In this document: positions 1 to 10,524 of the stretch, piece after piece
Position numbering within the stretch: position 1 is the stretch's first letter
Layout: each line of letters begins with the position of its first letter
NCBI GenBank assembly: GCA_001931875.2
Contig: MSJH02000592.1
Span: 1 to 23,183 of the forward strand
Reading direction: 5' to 3'
DNA length: 23,183 nt
Source: Byssochlamys sp. IMV 00236
Lineage: Eukaryota; Ascomycota; Eurotiomycetes; Eurotiales; Thermoascaceae
Notes under the pieces: model-generated
The model's database searches: none
Told to the model about the DNA's origin: nothing
The model's input: only the letters and a program-made list of their open reading frames with translations
Made by a program: the position numbers and the translations under genes

Positions 1-1
1 A

Positions 2-29
<28 letters not shown>
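1..29. repeat. poly(A) tract in an intron
   Basis: Twenty-nine consecutive A residues open the window. They lie upstream of an AACTAAC branch-site-like motif (about 55-61) and a CAAG acceptor (71-74), so the tract most likely sits inside an intron of the RhoGAP-like gene and is not a retroposon tail. Confidence 0.6.
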
Positions 30-33
<4 letters not shown>

Positions 34-74
34 TTGAAGAAACTAAAAGGAAATAACTAACCGATTCTCTCAAG

Positions 75-790
75 CATGCACACTTGAAGAACTTTCCAAG
101 TTTATATCCAAGAGAGGTATCGTGTTGTTGTCAGATATCCTAGACTTTTTAGTCGAGATTAAGCGACACAAGTCATACAACTTAATGGACGCCTATCATT
201 TGGGAGAGGCAATGGGTAAAGCGACCTTAGGGCCTGGTAATTGTGACTCTATTATGGCAGAAAAGGCCAACCATTTCCTAACACGCATGATCATCGAACG
301 ATCCCAGCAGAGACCGATGACCAAGTCTGAAGCGACAAGGGCCAAAGCTAAATCGTATCACCGAATAATTCAGGCGATTCAACGACGTAACTATGATTGT
401 ATGGATGTCGTTCAAGACGCCCTTTATGCTATGATGGAAAACGCATACGAGACTGAAACGGAGAGTACACAGGAAGTCTATGTGTCTATATTCAATCAAA
501 CTCTAGAAGAAGCCACGATGTCTCCCATCTTGATTCGTTTATTAAAACATAAGGTGGAGGATGACGAGACATATTCACTGAATGAAGCGCTTAAAAGGAA
601 CGATGCTATAGAGGCACAGATCAGGAGTGCCTTTGATGATTTTGTGCCACTCATTCAAAAGCGAATTGAGGTTCACAGGAAGCAGATATACTATACGGAG
701 AAGCCTAATCAAGTAAAATCCATGATGAAAAAAGTAATTAAAATGGCGCCTCTTCATGGCCATAATAAAATGTTGTCAGCTTTCCAATAG
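75..790 (+). CDS. C-terminal exon of a probable RhoGAP-domain protein (5'-partial)
   Basis: The reading frame is open from position 47 to the TAG at 788-790, but no ATG fits the conserved start. A branch-like AACTAAC followed by CAAG suggests that the terminal exon begins near 75, with the rest of the gene outside the window. About 238 residues are visible. The first 60 or so resemble the end of a RhoGAP domain: hydrophobic helix LLSDILDFLVEIKRH, then YNLMDAYHLGEAMGK and TLGP, matching the family pattern of a helix followed by N-K/L-M-x-A-x-x-L-(x)n-G-P. This part of the fold follows the arginine-finger region, which is not visible here. The remainder is helical and charged and ends with a basic stretch. 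RhoGAPs switch off Rho/Rac/Cdc42 GTPases and shape polarity and cytokinesis. The family call rests on the motif only; the exon itself is secure. Confidence 0.55.
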
Positions 791-1084
791 TTTGGTCAGG
801 ATAACAACCATCGGCTACTGTACGCACAGACCCTTCCATTGTTTTTCATGTTGATTCTGTTCTGAATAGACGCTAATAATAATAATATAATAAATTGGTT
901 TGACTTTTTGGTTAATATAATACAACGATAGCACCTAGTCATGGCTGAATTGAGACTGCTTTAAATGTCACTCATTCGAATACTCTGTTGCACCAAACGT
1001 ATCAATGAGCGCATGATCACTCAAGTCATTATCAACTGTACCCTTGCAAACAAAACAGTAAAAAAAAAGTAAATCTATTCCTAT
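791..1084. other. 3' flank of the RhoGAP-like gene
   Basis: AT-rich sequence with an AATAATAATATAATAAATT run near 870-897 that could serve as a polyadenylation region. No gene is seen. Confidence 0.5.
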
Positions 1085-1338
1085 TACAGTGTTTTACGTT
1101 TGGAGAATAACAATAGAAACGTTTGTATTTAATAGAATCTTGCAAAATCAGTAGAGATGTTTAACCTTTATTACAGTTCACGAAAGCTCAACGGAGCAGC
1201 GAGAGTTTCTTCCTTTGGAACAATTGCCAAACCAGAGTTTTCCATGTCAACGCGATTGCTAAGAATTTCTATTGATTTTGCAAGATTCTATTAAATACAA
1301 ACGTTTCTATTGTTATTCTCCAAACGCAAAACACTGTA
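1085..1338. mobile_element. Tc1/mariner-type MITE with 64-bp terminal inverted repeats and TA target duplication
   Basis: Positions 1085-1150 and 1273-1338 are reverse complements over 66 nt with a single mismatch (TACG versus TGCG near the outer end). The outermost TA on both sides followed by CAGTG...CACTG is the signature of Tc1/mariner insertion, which duplicates TA. The element is 250 bp without the TA (1087-1336). The 122-bp centre has no open frame of note, and weak pairing continues several bases into it. With arms this long and nearly identical, a transcript would fold into a long hairpin. The near-perfect arms suggest recent activity or conversion. It lies about 300 bp downstream of the RhoGAP-like stop codon. 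Confidence 0.85.
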
Positions 1339-2172
1339 TCACTGGCTTTTTCTTTTTCAAAGAATACTTTTGAAATGTAAACATTCTATAATTATAGACT
1401 CGCCTGTATCTAAGCTTCAAAAGCTGATCGCTTGTAAGGGGATAATCTCCTTTTAATTCTGTACATACACAAGCTGGTCACATGTAGAAGATGAATTTTT
1501 ATCCGGCCATCATAACATTTTGCAAGTTTTATTGTTGGCTTCTTCAAGTATACTTCTGCTATGCTTTTATAAGTGTTGATATATTTCCTTTTTTTTTTCA
1601 TATACGGGGTAAGCATTCAAATAGATGAAAAAAAAAATTCAGTCGTTGTGGTAGCAAAAGAAAAAATATGCAACCGCATGAATCCCATGAACAAGGATCG
1701 ACCTAGTCCTATAGTTTTGTCATGCAAACGATGATGGTTATTTGGTAAAAATGGCCAAATGTATATTTTCAAGTTTGGCAAATATCAGATTCAGCAGCAA
1801 ACACATGTAGCATCTTGGTTGCAGTACGCTTGCTATGTCTGTTACCATTTGACTATCAAACTTATTTTGTTAACGTGTATGATAGCAATGTTCGACCTTG
1901 ACACATTTTTGCATACAAGTGTCTAGCTCTAAAAAGTACAAATCGGTATAGTCAGCATGTACTCTACTTTTCCTTTTTCAATATTCAAGCGACTGCCCAG
2001 TATATCTTGCACAGAAGAACTCAACCACTACTTTGCATAACGATATAGCACATAGTGACAAATGTGCAAGGGGGTTATGTAAGATCAAAGGAGACATAGA
2101 GTGCCATCATGTCTAACTCGATAAGTTGCGTTGTACAAAAGTGACAAGAAACAGCTCACTCTATTATTGTTT
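1339..2172. other. Gene-free AT-rich stretch
   Basis: No recognisable gene, tRNA or repeat. A 68-codon minus-strand open frame (1410-1616) starts with ATG but matches no family I know and is rich in K/Y/I as expected from AT-rich chance frames. A poly(T) run lies near 1590. Confidence 0.5.
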
Positions 2173-2800
2173 CTAATGGACTTTTTTCTCTAATGTGTTT
2201 AGCATCGATTCAAGAATATCATGACCCAAGATGTTGTGAATGCGGCTGAGCTAAGATTGTTGAAACTTAGAAGTGTTAGAAGCCACATAAAATTCCGCAG
2301 CAGACGCCAGATAGTGAAGTATAGGACGATGAGAACGGAGAAGCTGACCCCAACGTAGGCTTCCGTCAACCACCAAGACAAACCGGAACTTTGGATTGTT
2401 CCAAAATTGTTTATTGAGCGTGTGCCATAGCTTTGAGCTTCATACGGAAAGACGGTAATTATCGACCTTCCTTTTAAGTAGACCAAGCAAATAAGCAAAA
2501 CACATTACATGTATGGTCGCAATTTGAATCAGGGAGTGCTATTGAGCCAGATAGTCCAAATTTATGTTTGATCCCGAGGTTAGACAGCCAGCGACCATTC
2601 CAATAATCTGTGGGTTAATGATAAAGTGAGGCTTATTTGATACAGCCATGATCTCGCTCATAATGCTATTTTCGAACTTTTGATTTCAAGGAACAAACTT
2701 TTACATCTTGATCCATGCGTTTTCTCAAAATAGTTAATTGTACATAATGAGTAATGAGCAGAAGACAGAGGTCCCGGAAAATTCTGCTTCTTGGGATAGA
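2173..2800 (-). pseudogene. Decayed protein-coding gene of unknown family
   Basis: On the minus strand, protein-like sequence continues through several frames. About 2660-2790 reads RIFRDLCLLLITHYVQL and onward to KSKVRK. A one-base shift then gives NSIMSEIMAVSNKPHFI, NPQIIGMVAGCLTSG and INLDYLAQ, where a TAG replaces what is probably a Trp codon, then HSLIQIATIH followed by a GTAATG donor. After a possible intron come KLWHTLNKQFWNNPKF, VLVVDGSLRWGQLL and HRPILHYLASAAEFYVA, another in-frame TAG, then LSRIHNILGHDILE up to a stop at 2173. The patch is richer in GC than its flanks. I do not recognise the family. The frameshift plus two stops argue for a pseudogene; one stop (TCTTAG) could instead be a splice acceptor. 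The upstream exons were not found. Confidence 0.5.
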
Positions 2801-3326
2801 ACCTTCATTTCACACCAATGATTATGTTTATATTTGTGCTCTTTTTATAGTTTTTCTCATATATCTTTGAAATGAGCAGTTTATATTTGACTAATGTCAA
2901 GGAGCATGGTTTAGTTGAACATTTGAAAAGAGCAACCTTTCTCAATGGCTAAGAAGCATACACTAGACCCTTTTATAGCAACAAAAAAGAAAAGCTTACT
3001 AATGCCCCTAGATGGCATCTTGTTTTGATACTGAGCTATTTCTTTAAATGATAACCACCCCATCCTATCAGGTTAGGTTGGGGTATATTCTGAGTGTTGC
3101 TTTCTTGTTTGAAAATGCTGCGTTTCATGAGAAAGGTCACTTTATATGAAGCACATTTGCCTAAAGCGGTCTTAGTTTTTTAACTCTGAAACTAACCTTG
3201 TTATGCCAAGCAGAGATCTTTTTTTTTTTCTCTTTAAACAATCATAGTCTTTCGTGACGGGAAAGGTACACCTTGTAGATCAGTCTTGTGTACAAGTGAC
3301 GAGCGGAACCCTTTTAATAAAGTTAG
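2801..3326. other. Gene-free AT-rich stretch
   Basis: No open frame, tRNA or inverted repeat that I can support. It may contain unrecognised upstream exons of the decayed gene at 2173-2800. Confidence 0.4.
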
Positions 3327-3870
3327 TCATGCTTCCTTCTTCGTATCGATGCTCGTGTAGAACTCGTTTACACTGTTTTTAATCAAAGTTGCCAATTTCA
3401 GTACATGATATGTGTTACTGTTTCCAGAGTAAAGGAAACTGAATTTCAAATGATTTGTGCTTCTAGAGTTTAAATATGGTCCGATTGTAGTACAGCATAA
3501 TGACTCTTTTTTCCTGTAAGACAAATATGAGTGGGTCGATTTTTTCGAGCCTCGTCTTTTTCTGCCTGTATGACATTTGGCAGCAACAAAAGCTGTCAGG
3601 TGTCTTTCAAAGGACGTCAGGTAGGAGCATTTTTTTCTCGGACATTCATTTAAAAATAAATCAATATTAAAACACAAGCATATGAATAAATGAATTTATA
3701 ATCAATGAACAAAAAAAGGTAAGAATGATGGCTTATATTACCGACATCAAAAACAAGCCAAAAATGCCCCATTTTCTGTAACCACAATGAGATACAATAT
3801 GACAGGTGATGTGCAGCTTGCATTCTCCAATTTAAATGCACTAAAAGGACAACTATAATCATACGTTTAC
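3327..3870 (-). pseudogene. Possible remnant of a C2H2-like zinc-finger protein
   Basis: A 116-codon open frame (3327-3677) contains NECPRKKCSYLTSFERHL, which resembles the first half of a C2H2 finger of the C-x4-C type with a following RHL; the next expected His is replaced (TAFVAAKCH). It continues to a TGA at 3327 with a moderately protein-like C-terminus (GNSNTYHVLKLATLIKNS). There is no good ATG at the start of the open frame. Upstream on the same strand (about 3765-3860), in another frame, is a second protein-like segment including YSCPFSAFKLENA and PVILYLIVVTENGAF that ends in a stop. Two protein-like segments in different frames suggest a broken gene or transposon-derived ORF. The evidence is weak and chance is possible. 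Confidence 0.3.
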
Positions 3871-3883
3871 AGATGAATCCCAC

Positions 3884-4758
3884 ATGAGCATAAAAAAAAG
3901 AAGCACGAAAGCTTGGACCTCATGCATGTACTACGTTCTAATGTCAGAATAGTCAAAATCAACAAAAAAAGGCTGTTCATGTAAACAAGATTGTTCACCC
4001 TTTATGTTTGATTGTGTAAAACCTTGTCCAAAATAAGAAAAACATATCTCCTTTGAGCTAATAAACAAGTTTGTAGTACAAATGAATAGCCCAATGACCT
4101 TTCTCTTTACTTCTTGATGGGTTGTCCATTCAACTTGTTATTGTACAAATGAGAAATAATTTTGCATAGGATGGTAAAAAGTAAAAAGTAAAAAAAGTAA
4201 AAAAAAAAAAAAAAAGTAAATTGGATGATGTAACTATCAGGTATCGCGAAGGTGATTCTCCCAGGCAACCAAAATGTACTGTATTAGCCAAAAGGGGTAA
4301 CTGGGATAAGTTAACTATAAGGGGTAACTAGGCAATCTGCTAGGTAACCTATTTTGCACATACAAAGAAAAAGAAAAAAGAATTGATCCAAGGATAAATA
4401 AACACTAAAAGGTGATGTATACACATACAAACATTGATGTACCCATCCACAGTTGGCAAGCAGTTATCATCACCCACACATAATCATAGTCGTCATTCTA
4501 TCTGAGCTTGAATGAATACGTGTTTATCGATTGTTCACAAACTCGAGAACCTTTATATGTTTGACATGTACAACAAGACATCTGACAAATGTGAAAATAT
4601 TTTTTCATAAATTACGTGTACAAACATAATTTTTTAAACAAAAAGAGCAACAATAAGAGTAACAATAATAGACATTACATAATAAAATAAATATATAATA
4701 TATACGAATGAAGGGAAAGGGGGGTTTAAGAGAAAGAGAGGTAAGGTATAGTACATAG
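3884..4758. other. Intergenic region downstream of the TALE gene
   Basis: AT-rich. It contains an A-rich AAAAAGTA microsatellite (4174-4220) and two copies of AAGGGGTAACTRGG (about 4292 and 4319) with a third partial TAGGTAACC nearby. Purine-rich GGGAAAGGGGGG lies near 4710-4725. No gene is seen. Confidence 0.5.
4174..4220. repeat. A-rich GTAAAAA microsatellite
   Basis: Tandem (G)TAAAAA-type units end in a run of 17 A, followed by GTAAA. It is a simple low-complexity repeat. Confidence 0.8.
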
Positions 4759-5604
4759 TTATCGCATATGATATTCTTCGACGGTGTTATGCATCATAAA
4801 ACGTTCTTCGATGGGATAATGGTGGATAATAGGAGGCTGTTCGACTAGGAAAAAAAAAAAAGGTTAATATTACATAATAAATACAACAACAACCCCTTAC
4901 CTGAAGATTTATGATAAGGATAAAAATCGAGTCTGTGTCTATTGTTATTTATATTACTACGTCTGTCAGAATCCATTAATTCAGGGTAAGCCATCATTTG
5001 AGCGCATAAACTTTCTGATTCTAGCATAGGTTGAAGGATACGTCTTCTGGCGTTAATGAACCAGTTACTAATCTGGTTCACAGTCAGACCTGTCTTTTGA
5101 GCGAGATCAATTTTTTCTTTTTCTGCTGGGTAGGGATGCTTTTTATGTTGTATTAACCACTTTCTGAGGAATTCGGTGACTTCCTTTGGAAGGTTTCCTC
5201 TACGCCTTCTCTTTCCATTTGTTGAAGGGGTGCTTGTCGTAGTCTCTGATGATGATTTTTCAAGTGGCGTAGAAGAAACATATCCTCCTGACAATTCATG
5301 TGATTGTTCTTGGTTGTACTTGGTAGTCCTAGGATGTTGATATGTGTCAATGGTTGCTATGCTATCTTCAGAACTTGAAGAGCTGATATTAGATGTTGTG
5401 CTTGTGCTTGGAGATACTTTAATATCATCTGTAAACAAAACATATTAATGCACTGTTATGTATGACAAGCAAATTTTTTATACCTTCTACTAAGCCAGGA
5501 CCCTCAATCCAAAATTGAGCATTATGCAGCAACATTTCATTGGTCCTTTCTCGATGACGATCTATGGCTGATTGATTTTGATGTCTATTAGCATTTAAGT
5601 TCAT
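4759..5604 (-). CDS. TALE-class homeodomain transcription factor
   Basis: Three exons join in phase: 5604-5484, 5428-4901 and 4844-4759, with GT-AG introns of 55 and 56 nt. The product is 244 aa, starting at the ATG at 5604, the first one after an upstream in-frame stop. Residues about 113-176 form a TALE homeodomain: basic arm KRRRRGNLPKEV, the three extra loop residues in HKKHPYPAEKEK, and recognition helix NQISNWFINARRRI with the invariant W, F, N and R. The rest is low complexity: a Ser/Thr-rich segment (46-110) before the homeodomain and a His/Glu/Met-rich tail ending HNTVEEYHMR. TALE factors bind DNA as monomers or dimers and control fungal mating and development. A nuclear regulator is expected; target genes are unknown. 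The head-to-tail kinesin gene ends about 600 bp upstream. An upstream non-coding or coding first exon cannot be excluded. Confidence 0.88.
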
Positions 5605-6204
5605 TGATAGTTCTTTGGATGGTTTGTCATGGTATAAGATCAAAGGACAAAATGAACGAGATTTTGTTGCATACTATTTAAATAAGGTTAGTATCTATTG
5701 TTATTGTCTAATATTATTTATTTACAGTAGTAAAAGACATTTTTTTTATTACAAGGAAAATAAAGAAGGAAAGAAAAAAAAAAAAAAGAAAAAATATTAT
5801 TTTGAAGGCAGTATTTATATCAAGTTGCACCTGTTTGAATACACAAGTCGTACGGACTGTCTTGTTTCTCTTTTGTGAGTGTTTGCTTTATTTAGTAAAT
5901 AGAACTAACAGAATAGGGGTTATTCTTTGTAATACTCAAGTGTTTCATCCCTTTTACATAATAAATAATCAAGGGAAACAAGAATTTCTTTTTTTATCCC
6001 CCTTAAATGAAAAACAAGTGAAAGCGCGGAAAATGATTCTATAAAGGCTGATCGGCTGATCCCCTTTATAAAAAATATATATAAAAAGCACAGACCACCG
6101 GGTGACATGAAATAAGTATATCTCCCCAAGTGATGCAATAAAGTTTGCATAAGCTGCAAGTAGAAGGTAAGCCACGTGTATACTATTTTGGTGCACATGT
6201 CAAT
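5605..6204. other. Intergenic region between the TALE and kinesin genes
   Basis: About 600 bp between the TALE start and the kinesin stop. It holds A-rich tracts (5760-5800) and should contain the TALE promoter and the kinesin polyadenylation site. A plus-strand GTTAGT...TTTACAG pair (5688-5727) resembles an intron, but no coding exons flank it. Confidence 0.5.
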
Positions 6205-9200
6205 TTATTTTAAACAAAAGAATGATTTCTTGTTTAATGCATCTTCCAATTGCTTCTCTAATTTCAAGTTGGCTTTTTCTATTTTGTCTCCCCTTTGTTT
6301 TTCTTGTTGTAACTCATTTTCCATTTGTTTTATTTGTTTAACTAATTCTTCTTTGACATTTTCATCTGACTGATCACTTGTCTTGTCTCGTGAATCCATC
6401 AATCTCTTTATCCCTTCTATCAAACCTTGCTCATTTGTATTCATCACTTCTTTCATCTTGTTGATCAGTTCTTCATATTCATTCAACTTAACTTCACTTA
6501 TATCCAAGGCTTCATGTATCTCTTCTTTCTCTTCTTCTAATCGTCTTATTTCTTTCTCTAATTCTTCACTTAAGCTACTATATTCCAAATTATCTTCGTT
6601 CATCTTTTTCACTTGAAATTCTAATTCTTTTATCTTTTTCTTATATTCTTCTTCTTCTTTAGACACTGGTGCCCTTGTAGATCTTAATTTGTTCAGCTCT
6701 ATTTCAAGCTGCTTTATTTGTTCGTTCTTTTCTTCTTGTACTTTTCTCAAATCAGATCGCAGCTTTTGACATTCTTCATCTAATGCCAACTGTATTTCTT
6801 CATCTTCTTCTCTCTGTGTCTCTAGTTGCTGCAACAGCTTCTCATTCTCTTCCAGGGCACACTTCAATTCCAGCTTGAGTTCGGTCACTTTTTGCTCTCG
6901 TTGAAGGTTTTTATCTATTTCCTTTCTTAGACTTTCAGATGTCGCTTGATAATCCTCGGGTATCTTTTGCATAGATTGCAGATTTGATTTTAGCTGTTCA
7001 ATCTCAGCTCTCAATACATTCACCAGCTTTTTTTCCTGATCCCGTTCCAGTACCACTTGCTCGAGTTGCTGTTCAAGAGAGGCAATCATGTTCATTTGAT
7101 CTTCCTTTTCTTTTTTCAATCGTTCATGATCTTGAAGCAGTAAGAGGTCCTTTTCTCCATTGGCTTCAACTAAGTCTGTCTCGAGACGCTTTACTGTTTT
7201 CTCTATTGCGCTCTTTTCTTGTTCATACTTTGCACACAGCTCCTTGATGCGCTTCCCATGTCCTTCTTGGGACTGCTTCAGTACTGTTGAAAGGGACCGA
7301 TTCTCATCTGTCGCACGTACAAGTGCATCATGTAGTTCACGAACCTTACTGTCATCTTCCATAGATGACTTTTGAAGTAGTTTGTCATGTGCTGCTTTCA
7401 CAAGACGAAGCGAGGCGATCTCCTGTTGACACGCTATCAGTGAGGCATTCGAATCATCCAAAAGGGCACGCAACTCGGTTTCCTTTCCTCTTATAAGGTT
7501 CATCTCTTGTTCCTTTTCAAACATGTCTTTTTTGAGCTGCTCTATCTGTTGCTCAAGCAACACCACATTGTTCTGGATTTGATCCATGTCTATCTGGTGC
7601 TGTCGTTCAGCTTTTACCAAACGTTGGTGCAGTTCGGCTTCTCGTCCCGAGATTTGTTCAAGTGCTACTATGCTCTTTTCCTTTTCTTGTTCAAGTTGCT
7701 CTATACGTTGCTCCAATTGTGATACGACCTTTTGTCTGTTTTGAACGGTTGTCTGGTGCTTTTGCTTGGTTTCCTCTAGTTCCTGCTTGAGCTGATCTAT
7801 CGCATGCTGTTGATCTTTTTTCTCTTGTAACTCTTTCGCCACTAGCATCTCCTTGTTTAGATCCACGCCTTGGGTAAGCTCAAGCTGCTCAAGAGCTTCA
7901 TGGTAATTCTGGAGTGCCTCTTCCAGTTCCTTGAGTGTTTCTTGGTGTTCAGTTTGAAGACGATTTAGAGTGCGTTCTAGCCGACTGGCTCGTTCACTTT
8001 CTTCCTTGAGTTTCGTCTCAGTTTGTATCATGGCCAGTGTTTCCTTTTCGTCGGCAAGACTTGTGCGATTACTGTGCACGGTTGTACTACTACTGCTGCT
8101 ACCACTTAACGGGCGTCCCTTTGTCTCTTTTCTGCTCTCATCGTACAGCCGCTCGAGTTGATCAACCTGCTGTTTAAGCATATCACGCTCCTTCTCGACT
8201 ACCTCCAATTTACTAGTGACTTGTTCAAGAGCCATTTTCTCTGTGTTGCTCGCGGATGTTTGTAACGAGAGACGCTTCAACAATTCGGCATGTGTGCGAT
8301 CCTTGGCCTCCATCTTGGCTTCCAGCTCTTCAATGTACTTTTGCCATTTCGTTTTTTCTGCATCTGAAGCCGCCAGGCGCTGTTCAAGATCATGGATGTA
8401 TTGCTCTGTATTTTCATCAGTCTCCTTGAGCTTCATAATACGCGTTTTGAGTTCGCTCAGCATTGCTTGGTCCTTGGTCGATTCCTTGGCAGACACCATC
8501 AGTTTATTCTCAAGTTCGCGGATATAGTTTTCATTATTTTGTTCACGCTCAACGACCTTGTTTAGCCGTGTGCGGAGATCCTCGATGGTTTGTTCTTGCG
8601 TCTTCACCACCGACTCAAGATGCTGAATCTTTGCTAGCTGTTCCTCAAAGCCCATGTCTGAGTAATTCAATGCGGCTTTAGTAAGGGCTAGCTGTGACTC
8701 GAGGCTGGCTATGCTCTTTTCATATTCTTCAATCACAGGTTCAACTAAATGCTCAAAATCGACTTGCTTGTCAAAGGCTTCGAGCATTCTTAATCGCTGC
8801 AATTCCTTCTCAACAATCTTGTTCCGTTCTCGGGTCACAGTGGCCTCCACGTCAAGTTCTTCGATCTGACGTTGAAGATCGGCAACTAACAGTCTCTGGC
8901 TGAGATTCTCTTCGTCATTATCGTCATCTTCGTGGGGTTCAATTTTGGCTAGCATTCTGAGGCATTTGAGTTCGTGCTTGAGCTTGCCTACGAGTGAACG
9001 AAGGGTGTCGATATTATCTGTCGTCATCCATTCTTCCACCTCGTTCTTTTCTGACCGGTTCTTAATGCTTCGTGCCCTGCTAGCGTATTGAAGGGTATTG
9101 ATCGTCTCAGCCAGATTGTACTCTGCAGGACTGACGCATGCAATCATCAATGTTGTCGAGTTGCCTCCAAGCGAATCCTGGAGAAGTCGTGTCAACTTTG

Positions 9201-10524
9201 AGTCGCGGTAAGGTACATGAGTCTTTTTCTTATCGCCTGCTAGTGCCGAAATGACGTTGCCAAGGGCTAATAATCCTGCATTGATATTGATGCCTTCCTT
9301 ACGTCGTCCTCCTTCTGCTGCGGTACGCTTAAGCTATTTTTGCCAAATCAATGAGTTATTCTATTGTTTTGAACCACTTATCCTTACTCTCTCGCTTCCT
9401 GCTAGATCAACAAAATGAAACTTGGAGGTCGTAATGATCCATTCGCCTTCGTCAGTTTTAGGGGTATGTGATGCTCTGGTATAATTGCTCAATGAACTGT
9501 TTGGCCGACTCTGGGTCGGTTTACGTACAGACTGGCCCACAGATTTCTCTTGCCTGAGCGTGACTGAAAAGATAGCGTGCGAGCGTGATGATTTTTCGTT
9601 CATGTCGGTTGCACCAGTTGCTCTATTTTGGGCACCTTGCTCGAGATAACTATAGAACAATTAAAAAATTTTTCGTTCAGCTTATTATCTCTCATTTCAT
9701 TCAATTGGGTCTATTTACTGCAACACGTCATCCGTGCTCTGAACCTCTACTTCCTTTACACCTGTCCAATAGATATTGCCCTTAGTATCCTCTCGAATTG
9801 TGATCGGCGGTGACTCTTCAGGTGGGGACGAGTTCAGTAGGTCATGCAAGTCCTCGTTGTATATTTCAATAAATGATACTGTCACTGTGTACCGATGAGT
9901 CGGTCGATGGTTGGGTGGGTGAGAAAGAAATGAATGCTTGGTTGTGCTGATGGTGGATGATTTGCTGCTTCGTAGCCGACTGGTAGAAGTCGAAGAAGAG
10001 ACAGAAAGAGCCGGAGATGCTGGGCGGGTATCGGTCTGCGATAAAAGATCAAACAACAAAGACATTGAACGAGGGATAATGCCGTCATTTTGGCTGGATG
10101 CAGCTGTACCCATCGTATACGTCTTACCAGAAGACGTTTGTCCCTACATCATACATATTAATTCATGTTGTCCTTATTCGTCATATCCTTACATAAGCAA
10201 GAATTGTAATGTTGTATCCTTCGACAAACTTGTGTATTAGGTTGTCTCCAACTGTCTTGAATATATCATCTTGTGAACTCGTGCTTCCGAAGACATGGTC
10301 AAACGAAAAGTACTTGTTGTGAGGCACAACTTGGACAGTCTTGTCATGAACCTTGAGTACGTCGTCATTAGCAAGATTGGCGAATCGAGGTTGTGCTCTG
10401 TCACGATCCGTTAAGGGTCGAATACGAAGTGCTACGTTAAACGTTATTTCTGTGAAGCACAGATAGTGGTCTGAAATTGAAAATAAAACTTGCCTACTTG
10501 GACAGCTTGACCTTCTTTGGCCAT
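6205..10524 (-). CDS. Kinesin-4-like N-terminal motor protein with long coiled-coil stalk
   Basis: Five exons join in phase: 10524-10494, 10449-10193, 10143-9719, 9649-9388 and 9333-6205. The product is about 1367 aa. It begins [20 protein letters not shown]. The motor spans residues 13-417: P-loop [12 protein letters not shown] (97-108), [13 protein letters not shown], switch [14 protein letters not shown], switch II DLAGSER (319-325), then [12 protein letters not shown] before the neck. Residues 418-1367 are almost continuous heptad-rich coiled coil, encoded in one 3.1-kb exon and ending NKKSFFCLK with no separate tail domain. Two Ser/Thr-rich insertions enlarge the motor, at about 135-179 and 271-312. 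Kinesin-4 members are plus-end motors that act on microtubule dynamics or organelle transport. The motor domain is certain. The subfamily is inferred from the N-terminal motor, the overall length and the resemblance to fungal KIF4/KIF21-type proteins. Confidence 0.93.
10450..10493 (-). other. GC-AG intron in the kinesin gene
   Basis: The first exon (10 codons plus 1 nt) joins exon 2 in frame only if the intron starts GCAAGT, which matches the usual strong consensus of GC donors (AG|GCAAGT), and ends CACAG. This gives ...AVQVEITFN, a smooth entry into the first motor strand. The nearby GTAGGC donor would shift the frame. The intron is 44 nt long. Confidence 0.75.

Noticed and set aside
2199..2498. 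Minus-strand 99-codon membrane-like open frame
   Set aside because: A different minus-strand frame over the same bases gives a far more protein-like reading that continues into upstream segments, so this frame is a shadow of the decayed gene.
5688..5727. Plus-strand GTTAGT...TTTACAG intron-like pair
   Set aside because: There is no coding exon on either side, and the region is the promoter side of the minus-strand TALE gene. Chance in AT-rich DNA.
6383..8903. Many plus-strand open frames opposite the kinesin stalk
   Set aside because: They are antisense shadows of the long coiled-coil exon; their Ser/Leu/Phe-rich make-up mirrors its Lys/Glu/Gln codons and none matches a family.
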